Assembly: GCA_902614835.1 (NCBI GenBank)
Contig: CACMMU010000009.1
Location: 1 to 40,219 of the forward strand
Origin: an uncultured Pelagibacteraceae bacterium
GTDB taxonomy: Bacteria; Pseudomonadota; Alphaproteobacteria; Pelagibacterales; Pelagibacteraceae
Length of the DNA stretch: 40,219 bases
Reading direction: 5' to 3'
Every line of letters begins with the position of its first letter. Positions within the stretch are counted from its first letter, which is position 1. The position numbers were made by a program, and so were the translations under genes. Positions 17,726 through 28,500 of this stretch are shown in pieces. The notes under the pieces were generated by a model. It saw only the letters and a list, made by a program, of their open reading frames with translations, was not told the origin of the DNA and did no database searches.

Positions 17726-18503
17726 AATTTATGCTTTAGCATTGAGACATTTATATTTGATTGGTAATTCTCTTCCGAGGATTATAGATTTAATTTATTG
17801 GCCCACTGTTCAAATTTTTCTTTGGGGATTTATTTCTAAATTTTTCACTTTAAATTCTGATTATTATAGTAACACTGTTGGAATTATTTTAACTGCAGCG
17901 ATATTATATGATTTTCTATTTAGAGTTAGCATAAGTTTCAATATGATGTTTTTGGAAGAAATTTGGAGTAGAAATTTTACAAATTTATTTATAGCACCAA
18001 TTAAATTGAATGAAATAATTGCATCTCTTACTTTAACTGCGATATTGAGAGCATTAATTGGTATGGTTCCAGCAGCAATTATAGCAATACCTCTTTTTGG
18101 TGTTTCTGTTTTTGCACTTGGTTTGCCATTATTATTTCTATTATTATCTTTGTATCTTTTTGGAGTCACTTTAGGCCTTTTGGTTACTTCAGGGTTATTA
18201 AGATTTGGTCCATCATTTGAAAACATCGCTTGGGCTAGCTTATTTTTTCTAGCTCCCTTAGGATGTATTTATTATCCATTAGACATATTACCAATATCAC
18301 TTCAATTTGTAGCAAAAGGTCTTCCTCTTGTTCATATATTTGAGGAAATGAGAAATATTCTATTAAATGATGTGGTCAATTATTTCGACATATTTAAAGC
18401 AATATCTATATCTATACTTTATTTTGTTTTAGGTGTTATAGTTTTTTATGTTTCTTTTTTTGGAGCTAAGGTTAGAGGAACATTAATAAATATGGGTGAA
18501 TAA
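17712..18503 (+). CDS. ABC-2 type transporter permease
   Basis: A 263-residue protein with about six membrane helices and no solute-binding partner, as in ABC-2 exporters. Characteristic segments are LIYWPTVQIFLWGFISKF near the N-terminus, the amphipathic FLEEIWSRNFTNLFIAPI (coupling region), and the late LAPLGCIYYPLDILP followed by PLVHIFEEMRNIL typical of NodJ/DrrB-like permeases. The start overlaps the ATPase gene by 14 bases, which supports a single transporter. The oxygenase-like gene follows after 6 bases. The substrate is unknown. Confidence 0.9.
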   Translation: MNLGKIYALALRHLYLIGNSLPRIIDLIYWPTVQIFLWGFISKFFTLNSDYYSNTVGIILTAAILYDFLFRVSISFNMMFLEEIWSRNFTNLFIAPIKLNEIIASLTLTAILRALIGMVPAAIIAIPLFGVSVFALGLPLLFLLLSLYLFGVTLGLLVTSGLLRFGPSFENIAWASLFFLAPLGCIYYPLDILPISLQFVAKGLPLVHIFEEMRNILLNDVVNYFDIFKAISISILYFVLGVIVFYVSFFGAKVRGTLINMGE

Positions 18504-18509
18504 AAGATT

Positions 18510-19217
18510 ATGCGTGAAAAAATTAAAGAAATAAAAAAAACCGAGTCTCCTCCAAAAGTAATTAAGAATTTATATAACAAAGAAGAAATTCAAGATTTTT
18601 TGAAATTATATAAAGATCTTCCTGTTACAACACATAACAAAAAGCAAAATGTTGTTAAGAAAAGGTGGCTACAAGGATATAACGAGAAATTAGAAAAATT
18701 ATTCTTTGAAAGATTAAAAAAAGAAATTGGAGATTTCAAAATGGACAATCTTCAAGACGAAAATGGAAAAGATGTTTATGGTCTTATACAAGAAAGTTAT
18801 TCACCGATTGGATTGCATGTTGATGGGGGTTTTGAATTAAAAAACCAGATATACAAACAAAGTTTAATCCCACTTACTCCTATTGGAAGTACTGTTATCT
18901 TTAAAAATAGATTTTACGAAATGTCAACTAGCTTTACCCAAGATCCAGAGGAACTTAAGAAGAAAAATTTAAGTTATGGTCAAAACAAGAGGTCATCTGA
19001 ACATTTAAAATTATATGGGAATAAACCATTTGATAAAAAAATACATGAGCAATATTTAAAACATGAGAATATAGATAATTTAAAAGGTTTAGAAGTAGAA
19101 TTAATTTATGAGTGGGAAGTTGGATCGATGTTAATTTTCGACAGATCCCATTTACACTGTTCATCCTCTGTTATTGAGGGAAAAAAAATTGGGATAGCAA
19201 CTTTTACGAAGAAATAA
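18510..19217 (+). CDS. Probable 2-oxoglutarate/Fe(II)-dependent oxygenase
   Basis: A 235-residue protein with no signal peptide. The iron-binding facial triad is visible as H103-x-D105 in SPIGLHVDGGFE and a distal histidine in IFDRSHLHCSSSV (H214 or H216). K226 or K227, about ten residues after the distal histidine, could anchor 2-oxoglutarate in place of the commoner arginine. Between them, QSLIPLTPIGSTVIFKN and EVGSMLIFD look like strands of the double-stranded beta helix. Such enzymes hydroxylate sugars, amino acids or small molecules; relatives are common in marine bacteria and their phages. It lies between the ABC-2 permease (6 bases) and the GT17 gene (8 bases), suggesting a joint role in tailoring an exported or surface molecule. 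The fold assignment is fairly firm; the substrate is unknown. Confidence 0.7.
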   Translation: MREKIKEIKKTESPPKVIKNLYNKEEIQDFLKLYKDLPVTTHNKKQNVVKKRWLQGYNEKLEKLFFERLKKEIGDFKMDNLQDENGKDVYGLIQESYSPIGLHVDGGFELKNQIYKQSLIPLTPIGSTVIFKNRFYEMSTSFTQDPEELKKKNLSYGQNKRSSEHLKLYGNKPFDKKIHEQYLKHENIDNLKGLEVELIYEWEVGSMLIFDRSHLHCSSSVIEGKKIGIATFTKK

Positions 19218-19225
19218 ACAATTTT

Positions 19226-20032
19226 ATGGCTATATTTGATTGCTTCCAGTATTTTAATGAAGAACATATTGCTGATTTAAGGTTTAACGTTTTAGATAAA
19301 TTTATTGATAAGTTTGTAATAGTTGAGTCAACAGTCAATCATCAAGGTAAAGATAAAAAATTAAATTTTGATATTAATAAATATAAAAAATTTAAAAATA
19401 AAATAATTTATATTGTTGTAGATGATACCCCGGAAAATATTAAAACTTCGCATGAAGGTGGGGAGTCCTTGGTCGAACAACATCAAAGGAATTCTATATC
19501 GAGGGGTCTTAAAAATGCTAATGATGACGATTTAATAATTCTATCTGATGTTGATGAGATACCGGATTTAAATAAACTTGGTGAATTTGATAAAAATAAC
19601 TATGCAGTATTTTCACAAAAAATGTTTATGTATAAATTAAACCTTCTTAATTTGAAGGAAAATAACTGGCATGGCTCTAAATTATGTTTAAAGAAAAATT
19701 TTAGATCGCCTCAATGGATACGAAATTTAAAATTTAAAAAATATCCTTTTTGGAGAATAGATAAAATTAAAAACTTACAAATAATTGAAAACGGTGGATG
19801 GCATTTTGCATACCTTCAAAGTCCTGAAAATATATCAAAAAAAATAAAATCTTTTGCACATGGAGAATTTAATAAATCGGAAATAACCAACGAAGAAAAT
19901 ATTAAAATTAAGATTGAGAAAGGTGAAGATATTTTTGAAAGAGGTTATCAATTAAAAAAGGTAGAAGTTGACTCAAAATTTCCTAAATATATTTTAGATA
20001 ATAAGGATAAATTTGAAAAATGGATTATTTGA
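19226..20032 (+). CDS. Glycosyltransferase family 17 protein
   Basis: GT17 contains the beta-1,4-mannosyl-glycoprotein N-acetylglucosaminyltransferase family, but bacterial and phage members are uncharacterised. This 268-residue protein fits the compact bacterial form. It starts IFDCFQYFNEEHIADLRFNV, continues with DKFVIVESTVNHQGK (about 28-42), and has the metal/nucleotide-sugar DxD in IILSDVDEIPD (D108, D110). A late WHFAYLQSPENI and KIKSFAHGEF are also characteristic. There is no signal peptide, so it acts in the cytoplasm. It is the last gene of the transporter/oxygenase cassette and stops 4 bases before tRNA-Arg. Acceptor and donor are unknown. Confidence 0.85.
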   Translation: MAIFDCFQYFNEEHIADLRFNVLDKFIDKFVIVESTVNHQGKDKKLNFDINKYKKFKNKIIYIVVDDTPENIKTSHEGGESLVEQHQRNSISRGLKNANDDDLIILSDVDEIPDLNKLGEFDKNNYAVFSQKMFMYKLNLLNLKENNWHGSKLCLKKNFRSPQWIRNLKFKKYPFWRIDKIKNLQIIENGGWHFAYLQSPENISKKIKSFAHGEFNKSEITNEENIKIKIEKGEDIFERGYQLKKVEVDSKFPKYILDNKDKFEKWII

Positions 20033-20036
20033 TTTA

Positions 20037-20113
20037 TGGTGCGCCCGGAAGGAGTTGAACCCTCAACCTTCTGATCCGAAGTCAGACGCTCTATCCAGTT
20101 GAGCTACGAGCGC
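20037..20113 (-). tRNA. tRNA-Arg(UCG)
   Basis: On the minus strand a 77-nt tRNA folds with acceptor GCGCUCG/CGGGCGC (a mismatch or wobble at the inner end), a D arm UAGCUCAACUGGAUAGAGC, anticodon stem UCUGA/UCAGA with loop CUUCGGA (anticodon UCG, arginine CGA/CGG), and a T arm GGUUCAACUC. The CCA end is encoded (20037-20039). It is convergent with the GT17 gene and 27 bases from divergent rluD. Confidence 0.93.
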
Positions 20114-20140
20114 AAATATAAGTATGTTTTAAATTATTAA

Positions 20141-21133
20141 ATGGATAAAACAATAAAAATTTTAGCGGAAGTTTCTGGTAAAAGTTTGAGATTAGACAAG
20201 TTTTTAGCTGAAAAAATAAAAACGCTTACCAGATCTCAAATTAAGAAAATTATAAATTCTAAAGGTGTAAGAGTTAATAAAAAAATTGTTATATCTGCAT
20301 CCGAAAAAGTAAAAGATAGAAGTGAAATTGAAGTCTTAATCGAGACTAAAGGTAATAATGATTATATTGAACCAAAAAAAATTGGTCTTAATATAATTTA
20401 TGATGATAGAGAAATAATAATAGTAGACAAACCTAGTGGCCTTACTGTTCACCCGGGTGCAGGTAATAAAAGTAATACTTTGGTTAATGGTCTTATGCAT
20501 ATTTATAAAAATAGTTTGTCCAATTTAGGTGGATCATTTAGACCGGGAATTGTTCATAGAATTGACAAAGAAACTAGCGGACTGATTGTAATAGCTAGAA
20601 ATAATTTTACACATGCAAAATTATCGGAACAGTTTAGTGATCATACTGTCAAAAGAAAGTATATCGCTTTAGTTTGGGGAGTAATCAGGCCACTTAAAGG
20701 AAAAATATCAACTCTTATTTCAAGAAGTAAAAAAAATAGACAATTAATGTCAGTAAGTAATATCAAAGGTAAAACGGCGATTACTAATTATAAAACTATA
20801 AAAGTTTTCAATGTTAAAAATATTCCAAAAATTAGTTTAATCGAATGCATTTTAGAAACAGGTAGAACACACCAAATTAGAGTGCACCTTTCTTATAAAG
20901 GAAATCCATTATTAGGAGATAAAAAGTATGGCAAAAAAAAATTGAAATTTAGAAAAATAGATAAAAACTTTTTTAAAATTCTTACTAATTTTAACAGGCA
21001 AGCTTTACATGCAAAGACTCTTGGTTTTATTCACCCAAAAACTAAAAAGTTAGTAAATTTTGAGTCAAAAATGCCACAGGATTTTCAAAAAATGCTAAGT
21101 TATCTTAAAAATTTGGCAATTGAAAAATCTTAA
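20141..21133 (+). CDS. rluD: Ribosomal large-subunit pseudouridine synthase (RluD/RluC family)
   Basis: The enzyme isomerises uridines in 23S rRNA. The 330-residue protein has an N-terminal S4 RNA-binding domain (about 17-68: LRLDKFLAEKIKTLTRSQI, GVRVNKKIV) and a catalytic domain with RPGIVHRIDKETSGLIV containing the catalytic D142. KPSGLTVHPGAG and the closing RTHQIRVHLSYKGNPLLGD are family hallmarks. The combination with rpoH immediately downstream is familiar in alphaproteobacteria and favours RluD (helix 69 uridines), but RluC cannot be excluded. The ATG is preceded by an AT-rich stretch without a Shine-Dalgarno sequence. Confidence 0.88.
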   Translation: MDKTIKILAEVSGKSLRLDKFLAEKIKTLTRSQIKKIINSKGVRVNKKIVISASEKVKDRSEIEVLIETKGNNDYIEPKKIGLNIIYDDREIIIVDKPSGLTVHPGAGNKSNTLVNGLMHIYKNSLSNLGGSFRPGIVHRIDKETSGLIVIARNNFTHAKLSEQFSDHTVKRKYIALVWGVIRPLKGKISTLISRSKKNRQLMSVSNIKGKTAITNYKTIKVFNVKNIPKISLIECILETGRTHQIRVHLSYKGNPLLGDKKYGKKKLKFRKIDKNFFKILTNFNRQALHAKTLGFIHPKTKKLVNFESKMPQDFQKMLSYLKNLAIEKS

Positions 21134-21159
21134 TATAGAAATATATATATAATAATAAT
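21120..21159 (+). promoter_or_regulatory. Candidate rpoH promoter adjoining the start codon
   Basis: TTGAAA at 21120-21125 lies 16-22 bases upstream of an alternating TATATATAAT run. TATAAT at 21148-21153 ends exactly 6 bases before the rpoH ATG at 21160. The -35 overlaps the end of rluD. Transcription would start at or next to the ATG, and no Shine-Dalgarno sequence is visible, so a leaderless rpoH message is possible. Confidence 0.45.
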
Positions 21160-22059
21160 ATGAGAACAAAATCTTTAAACCCTAATTTACCATCTCTTGC
21201 TGGAGAGGGAAGCCTGTCACTATACCTTTCTCAGATTAAAAAATTCCCAATTTTAGATGCAGAGGAAGAATATATGTTAGCGAAAAATTGGAAGGATAGA
21301 GGGAACTTAAAGTCAGCACATAAGCTTGTTACTAGTCATCTAAGACTAGTTGCAAAAATTGCAATGGGTTACCGAGGGTATGGTTTACCGATGACAGAAA
21401 TTATATCAGAAGGAAATATTGGATTAATGCAAGCTGTTAAAAAGTTTAATCCAGACAAAGGATTTAGATTAGCTACTTACGCTATGTGGTGGATTAAAGC
21501 CTCTATTCAAGAATATGTTTTAAGATCTTGGAGTTTGGTAAAAATGGGAACAACTGCTGCACAAAAAAAACTATTTTTTAATTTAAAAAAAGTAAAGCAA
21601 CAAATTGCCCCTCGTCAAGAAGGAGATTTAAAAAAAGACCAGGTTGATGCCATATCAGATAAACTTAACGTTAAGCCTGAAGAGGTTATCTCAATGAATA
21701 GAAGAATGATGGCTCAAGAAAAATCACTTAATGATCCTATTAAATCAGACGAAAAGAGTGAGTGGCAAGATTGGATTGTTGATGATAGTTTAGATCAAGA
21801 GCTATTTATTTCGCAAAAGCAAGAATTAGATGAAAAAAAATCTTTGTTACATGAGTCAATTAAAATCTTAGATGATAGAGAAAAAGAAATAATTGAAGAA
21901 CGAAAGCTTTCAGAAAACCCAAAAACTTTAGAGGAGCTTAGTAAGAAATATAAGATTAGCAGAGAAAGAATAAGGCAAATTGAAACAAGAGCATTTGAAA
22001 AACTTCAAAAAGCAATGCTAAATTCTACCAAGTCAAAAAATCTTCTACCAAACAAATAA
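21160..22059 (+). CDS. rpoH: RNA polymerase heat-shock sigma factor (sigma-32)
   Basis: RpoH directs polymerase to chaperone and protease genes. The 299-residue protein shows region 2 (HLRLVAKIAMGYRGYGLPM, LISEGNIGLMQAV-like IISEGNIGLMQAVKKF, RLATYAMWWIKASIQEYVL), the RpoH-specific box QKKLFFNL (135-142), and region 4 with the helix-turn-helix KTLEELSKKYKISRERIRQIE. The RpoH box separates it from RpoD and RpoS. FtsH, which degrades RpoH in other proteobacteria, is encoded at 26567-28462 behind a possible RpoH promoter, so the feedback pair lies within 5 kb. Its stop is 2 bases from the convergent purA stop. Confidence 0.97.
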   Translation: MRTKSLNPNLPSLAGEGSLSLYLSQIKKFPILDAEEEYMLAKNWKDRGNLKSAHKLVTSHLRLVAKIAMGYRGYGLPMTEIISEGNIGLMQAVKKFNPDKGFRLATYAMWWIKASIQEYVLRSWSLVKMGTTAAQKKLFFNLKKVKQQIAPRQEGDLKKDQVDAISDKLNVKPEEVISMNRRMMAQEKSLNDPIKSDEKSEWQDWIVDDSLDQELFISQKQELDEKKSLLHESIKILDDREKEIIEERKLSENPKTLEELSKKYKISRERIRQIETRAFEKLQKAMLNSTKSKNLLPNK

Positions 22060-22061
22060 TT

Positions 22062-24160
<2,099 letters not shown>

Positions 24161-24161
24161 T

Positions 24162-25493
24162 TTATTTTATCGATCTCTTTATTATTTTTATACACCTTAA
24201 AATTAAGTTCTTATCATATGACTCGGCCATAATCCTTATCTTTGGTTCAGTTCCAGATTTTCTAACCAAGATTCTTCCTTTTTGGCCCATAAGTTTATTT
24301 GCTTTTCTGATTGCATTTTTACATTTGGATTTACCAATTATATTTTTATCTTTGACAGATACATTTTCCAAAATTTGTGGCAAAGGTTTAAAAACATTTA
24401 ATAATTGACTGGCCTTTTTGCCTTTTCTTAAGGAGAATAAAACCTCTAATGCAACAAGTAGACCATCTCCTGTCGTTGCAAATTTTCCTAAAATTATATG
24501 ACCAGACTGTTCACCGCCTAGATTGTAATTAAATTTTTTCATTTTTTCCTTAACGTATCTATCTCCTACTTTAGATCTAGAAAATCGTATTTTTTCATTT
24601 TTCAAAAATTTCTCCAATCCATAATTAGACATCAAAGTTCCGATCACTCCACCTTTTAAAATTCTTTTTGATTTCCATCTCCGAGCAAGCATGGCGATTA
24701 TCTGATCACCATCTACGATTTTTCCTTTTTCATCACACATAATTATTCGATCTGCATCTCCATCAAAAGAAATACCAACATTTGCTTTGCATTTTTTAAC
24801 AGCTGCTCTTATTTTAGATGGGTAAGTTGAACCACACTTTTCGTTAATATTTATACCGTTAGGTTTTATCCCCATAGAAACAACTTTTGCACCTAGGTCT
24901 CTAAGTAGTTTCGGTGCTGCCTTGTAGCAAGCACCATTAGCACAATCCAAAACTATTTTTGTACCTCTTAAATGAAAATTCTTTGGAAAATTATTTTTTA
25001 ATATTTTTATATATCTATCATTTCCATCCTCTAATCGTTTAACTCTGCCTAGTAATTTTGGATTTGTAAGTTGCTTTATATTTTTAGCGTCAATTAATTT
25101 TTCAATTTTTTTTTCTATTTTGTCTGATAGCTTCATTCCATCTGGACCAAATAATTTTAGACCGTTGTCGTAATAGGGATTATGTGAAGCTGTAATCATT
25201 ATACCCATATTTGCTCTCATAAATTTTGTCAGCATAGCAAGTCCATTTGTTGGAAGTGGGCCCAAAGTGTAAACATGCATTCCACCAGAAACTAATCCTG
25301 ATACCAATGCAGGTTCTAAAGTATATCCTGACAGTCTTGTGTCTTTAGCTATTATTGCAATTTGTTTAGATTTTTTTTGATTTTTGAAATAAGTACCAGA
25401 GGCCAAGCCAAATTTAAAAAATTTTTCTCCAGTAATATTTCCCTGATTAACGGTTCCCCTAATACCATCTGTGCCAAAATATTTATTCTTCAT
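24162..25493 (-). CDS. glmM: Phosphoglucosamine mutase
   Basis: GlmM converts glucosamine 6-phosphate to glucosamine 1-phosphate for UDP-GlcNAc, feeding peptidoglycan and lipid A. The 443-residue protein begins KYFGTDGIRGTVNQG, has the phosphoserine loop GIMITASHNPYYDNGLK with S103, the metal loop SFDGDADRII, the sugar loop NLGGEQSGH and the phosphate loop VRKSGTEPKIRIM. The ftsH-folP-glmM order is widely conserved in proteobacteria. Its ATG overlaps the folP stop by one base. No glmS or glmU is present in the window. Confidence 0.98.
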   Translation of the reverse strand: MKNKYFGTDGIRGTVNQGNITGEKFFKFGLASGTYFKNQKKSKQIAIIAKDTRLSGYTLEPALVSGLVSGGMHVYTLGPLPTNGLAMLTKFMRANMGIMITASHNPYYDNGLKLFGPDGMKLSDKIEKKIEKLIDAKNIKQLTNPKLLGRVKRLEDGNDRYIKILKNNFPKNFHLRGTKIVLDCANGACYKAAPKLLRDLGAKVVSMGIKPNGININEKCGSTYPSKIRAAVKKCKANVGISFDGDADRIIMCDEKGKIVDGDQIIAMLARRWKSKRILKGGVIGTLMSNYGLEKFLKNEKIRFSRSKVGDRYVKEKMKKFNYNLGGEQSGHIILGKFATTGDGLLVALEVLFSLRKGKKASQLLNVFKPLPQILENVSVKDKNIIGKSKCKNAIRKANKLMGQKGRILVRKSGTEPKIRIMAESYDKNLILRCIKIIKRSIK

Positions 25494-26554
25494 TAATTTA
25501 ATAATATTTTTTTAAAAACCAATATTCCTTGTTTTACCTCATTAACATTGTGTACTCTAAAAATCTGAACACCTTGTGACAACAAATAAAGAACAGATGC
25601 TAACGTTCCACCAGTTCTATCTAAACTATCATACTTACCAGATATTTGATTGATAAACCTCTTTCTTGAGGTTCCAACCAAAATAGGAAAGCCTAGACTA
25701 TGAAACAAAGATATTTTAGAAATTAAAGTCAAATTATGTTTCAAAGTTTTACCAAAACCAATTCCAGGATCTAGAATAATTTTTTTATCTTTTAATTTGT
25801 TTTCAATTTTTCCCTCAAAAAAATCGTAAATATCTAATAAAACATTTCTATATTTGGGATTTTTTTGCATAGTATTTGGTGTTCCTTGCATGTGGTGAAG
25901 AATTTTAGAGATATTATAATTTTTTAATATTATTAATGTATTTGGATCGAACTCGAAACCCGAAACATCATTTATTAAATCTACGCCCCCTTTGATGCCT
26001 TTAATCATTAAATCAGATTTTCTTGTATCAAGAGATAGGCAAGTTTTTTTATATTTTTTTTTAAATTTTGTTAAAACATGTTTAACCCTTTTCCATTCAA
26101 TTTTTGGATCAATCGTTTTAGATCCAGGTCTTGTTGACTCTCCTCCGATATCAATAATATTTGCTCCAGATTGAATCAAACTAGATATACGTTTAAAGGA
26201 TTTATTCTTTGCATTAAATTTGCCTCCATCAGAAAAACTGTCGGGGGTAAGATTTAAAATACCCATAATAGAAGTCTCTGAAAAATTTATGTTATTTAGG
26301 AAATTTTTTCTTTTTGAAATGATTTTCTTTAAATCTTTCTTGATAACCTTTTTAATATTTTTTTTGATATTTTTTATATCTTTAATATGAATAACATTGC
26401 TTGTTATCTTTTTTTTTCCCCTTGTAAAAATTTCAATTTTATCAAAGGCTATATCTTTTTTACCATTCAAAGGAAAAGCTTTGTTTGATTTAATGAGACT
26501 CGTTGCGGCTTTTCCATGATAAAAATTACACGCCCTAGTGTAATACTTTCTCAT
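25493..26554 (-). CDS. folP: Dihydropteroate synthase with N-terminal extension
   Basis: FolP condenses p-aminobenzoate with hydroxymethyl-dihydropterin diphosphate in folate synthesis. The catalytic barrel starts near residue 95 with IMGILNLTPDSFSDGG, followed by ANIIDIGGESTRPGS, NDVSGF, HHMQGTPNTMQ, DPGIGFGKTLKHNL and GTSRKRFI. The first 90 or so residues (KYYTRACNFYHGKAAT, PLNGKKDIAFDKIEIFTRG) form an extension seen in several alphaproteobacterial FolP proteins, explaining the 353-residue length. It lies 12 bases downstream of ftsH and overlaps glmM by one base. Confidence 0.96.
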   Translation of the reverse strand: MRKYYTRACNFYHGKAATSLIKSNKAFPLNGKKDIAFDKIEIFTRGKKKITSNVIHIKDIKNIKKNIKKVIKKDLKKIISKRKNFLNNINFSETSIMGILNLTPDSFSDGGKFNAKNKSFKRISSLIQSGANIIDIGGESTRPGSKTIDPKIEWKRVKHVLTKFKKKYKKTCLSLDTRKSDLMIKGIKGGVDLINDVSGFEFDPNTLIILKNYNISKILHHMQGTPNTMQKNPKYRNVLLDIYDFFEGKIENKLKDKKIILDPGIGFGKTLKHNLTLISKISLFHSLGFPILVGTSRKRFINQISGKYDSLDRTGGTLASVLYLLSQGVQIFRVHNVNEVKQGILVFKKILLN

Positions 26555-26566
26555 GATTTAATTATA

Positions 26567-28462
26567 TTATAATGCTGGTTTTGGTTTTAAACCAATAGAA
26601 TCTATTGCTGAAGAAGCTTTATCTTCAGATTCTTCTTCTTTCTTAGATAGTTTAGCAGGTTGTATGTTTTTCAAAATTAAATCTCTTATTTCATCACCTG
26701 ATAATGTTTCATAAACAAGCAATGCTTTAGCAATTTTATGAAGATCATCAATTTTTTCTGTTAAAACTTTTTTAGCTCTTTCATAACTGGTGTCGATAAT
26801 TTTTTTAACTTCCGCATCTACTTTTTTGGCTGTTTCTTCGGACATATTTTGTTGTCTAGCAATTGATCTACCTAGGAATACTTCCTCCTCGTTTTCGCCA
26901 TATGCTACTGTGCCAAGATCTTTACTCATTCCGTATCTTGTGACCATATTTTTTGCCATTTTTGTTGCCATATCAATATCAGATGATGCGCCTGATGTTA
27001 TTTTTTCATATCCAAATATTAATTCTTCTGCGATCCTACCACCCATAGCTACAGCAATATCTGAGTACATTTTCTCTCTTGTTACAGACAGTTGGTCTCT
27101 TTCTGGAAGTCTCATTACCATCCCTAATGCTCTACCTCTAGGAATGATTGTAGCTTTATGAATTGGATCAGATGCTTTTTCATTAAGAGCAACTATCGCA
27201 TGTCCGCCCTCGTGATAAGCAGTTAGTTTTTTCTCTTCTTCGCTCATCACCATTGATCTTCTTTCAGCGCCCATCATTACTTTATCTTTTGCTTCTTCAA
27301 CATCAGACATTGTAACGACTCTTTTATTTTTTCTAGCTGCTAATAACGCTGACTCGTTAATTAAATTGGCAAGATCAGCACCAGAAAAACCTGGCGTACC
27401 TCTTGCAATAGTTCTTAATTTTACATCTGGTCCAGTATTAATTTTTCTTATATGAACTTTTAAAATAGCTTCTCTTCCAAGAATATCTGGATTAGGAACT
27501 ACTACCTGTCTATCAAATCTTCCCGGACGTAAAAGAGCAGGGTCTAAAACATCTGGTCTATTTGTTGCGGCAATCAGTATGATACCTTCATTAGTATCAA
27601 AACCGTCCATTTCAACTAGAAGCTGGTTAAGTGTTTGCTCTCTTTCATCATTTCCTCCGCCCAGTCCCGCACCTCTGCTTCGACCAACAGCATCAATCTC
27701 ATCAATAAAAATAATACATGGAGCGTGCTTCTTACCTTGTTCAAACATATCCCTCACTCTAGACGCACCTACACCCACGAACATTTCAACAAAATCTGAT
27801 CCTGATATTGTGAAAAAAGGTACATCGGCTTCTCCAGCTATAGCTTTGGCTAAAAGTGTTTTTCCTGTACCTGGTGGACCAATAAGCAAAGCTCCTTTGG
27901 GAATTTTACCACCCAACCTTCTAAACTTTTTTGGATCTTTTAAAAATTCTACAATCTCTTCGACTTCCTCTTTTGCCTCTTCAATTCCTGCTACATCATT
28001 GAAAGTAACTTTGCCTTGAGCTTCGGTTAATAGTTTTGCTTTTGACTTTCCAAACCCCATGGCTCCGCCTCTTCCGCCTTGCATTTGACGCATAAAAAAT
28101 ATCCAAACCCCAATAAGTAATAACATTGGGAACCAAGACAAAAGTACACCTAGTAATGATGGCATTTTATCTTCTACTGGAGAAGCAACAATGCTTACTC
28201 CTTTGTCTGAAAGTTTTCCTACAAGCTCAGGATAATTTGGCGAATAAGTTTTAAATTTAGATCCATCCGATAATACGCCGTTTATATTATTACCTTGTAT
28301 CTCTACTTGCACTACTCTTCCTGAGTCAACTTCCTTAAGAAATTTTGAAAAAGGAATTTGCTCGCTTTGAATTTTTGCTCCTCGTGGCTCCTGGAAAAGA
28401 TTAAATAGTCCAACAGATAAAAGGACTATTAAACCCCACATTATTAAATTTCTAAAGTTCAT
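26567..28462 (-). CDS. ftsH: ATP-dependent membrane zinc protease FtsH
   Basis: FtsH is a hexameric inner-membrane AAA+ protease that removes damaged membrane proteins and regulatory substrates such as RpoH and LpxC. Two membrane helices (about 7-23 and 103-124) flank a periplasmic domain. The AAA module has Walker A GPPGTGKT (195-202), Walker B IIFIDEID (250-257), and the second region of homology from about 298 with [18 protein letters not shown]. The zinc site is HEGGH (417-421). The 631-residue length is typical. The start at 28462 sits directly behind a probable heat-shock promoter; M8 is an alternative start. It follows tilS by 116 bases, a large gap in this block. Confidence 0.98.
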   Translation of the reverse strand: MNFRNLIMWGLIVLLSVGLFNLFQEPRGAKIQSEQIPFSKFLKEVDSGRVVQVEIQGNNINGVLSDGSKFKTYSPNYPELVGKLSDKGVSIVASPVEDKMPSLLGVLLSWFPMLLLIGVWIFFMRQMQGGRGGAMGFGKSKAKLLTEAQGKVTFNDVAGIEEAKEEVEEIVEFLKDPKKFRRLGGKIPKGALLIGPPGTGKTLLAKAIAGEADVPFFTISGSDFVEMFVGVGASRVRDMFEQGKKHAPCIIFIDEIDAVGRSRGAGLGGGNDEREQTLNQLLVEMDGFDTNEGIILIAATNRPDVLDPALLRPGRFDRQVVVPNPDILGREAILKVHIRKINTGPDVKLRTIARGTPGFSGADLANLINESALLAARKNKRVVTMSDVEEAKDKVMMGAERRSMVMSEEEKKLTAYHEGGHAIVALNEKASDPIHKATIIPRGRALGMVMRLPERDQLSVTREKMYSDIAVAMGGRIAEELIFGYEKITSGASSDIDMATKMAKNMVTRYGMSKDLGTVAYGENEEEVFLGRSIARQQNMSEETAKKVDAEVKKIIDTSYERAKKVLTEKIDDLHKIAKALLVYETLSGDEIRDLILKNIQPAKLSKKEEESEDKASSAIDSIGLKPKPAL

Positions 28463-28500
28463 ACTATATAAATAGGTATTTTTTTAATTTTAACAAGTAT
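28463..28500 (-). promoter_or_regulatory. Candidate RpoH-type (heat-shock) promoter of ftsH
   Basis: On the minus strand CTTG (plus coordinates 28494-28497) is followed after exactly 17 bases by CCTATTTATA (28467-28476). The published alphaproteobacterial heat-shock consensus is CTTG-N17/18-CYTATNTNNG; only the final G differs. The box ends 4 bases before the ftsH ATG, so the message would have little or no leader. A 12-base palindrome AAACAATTGTTT (28511-28522) lies just upstream of the CTTG. Confidence 0.55.

Noticed and set aside
17864-18226. 120-codon minus-strand frame inside the ABC-2 permease gene
   Set aside because: It is antisense to a hydrophobic permease. The translation is rich in N, K and I without a recognisable motif, as expected from the complement of membrane-helix codons.
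16991-18503. ABC pair as a CcmAB heme exporter or a LolCDE system
   Set aside because: The permease lacks the CcmB pattern and there are no ccm genes nearby. LolCDE uses MacB-type permeases with a large periplasmic domain, which is absent here.
27579-28019. 146-codon open frame on the plus strand inside ftsH
   Set aside because: It is antisense to the conserved AAA domain of FtsH, shows no domain features, and reads as proline/serine-rich low complexity. It is a shadow of a constrained coding region.
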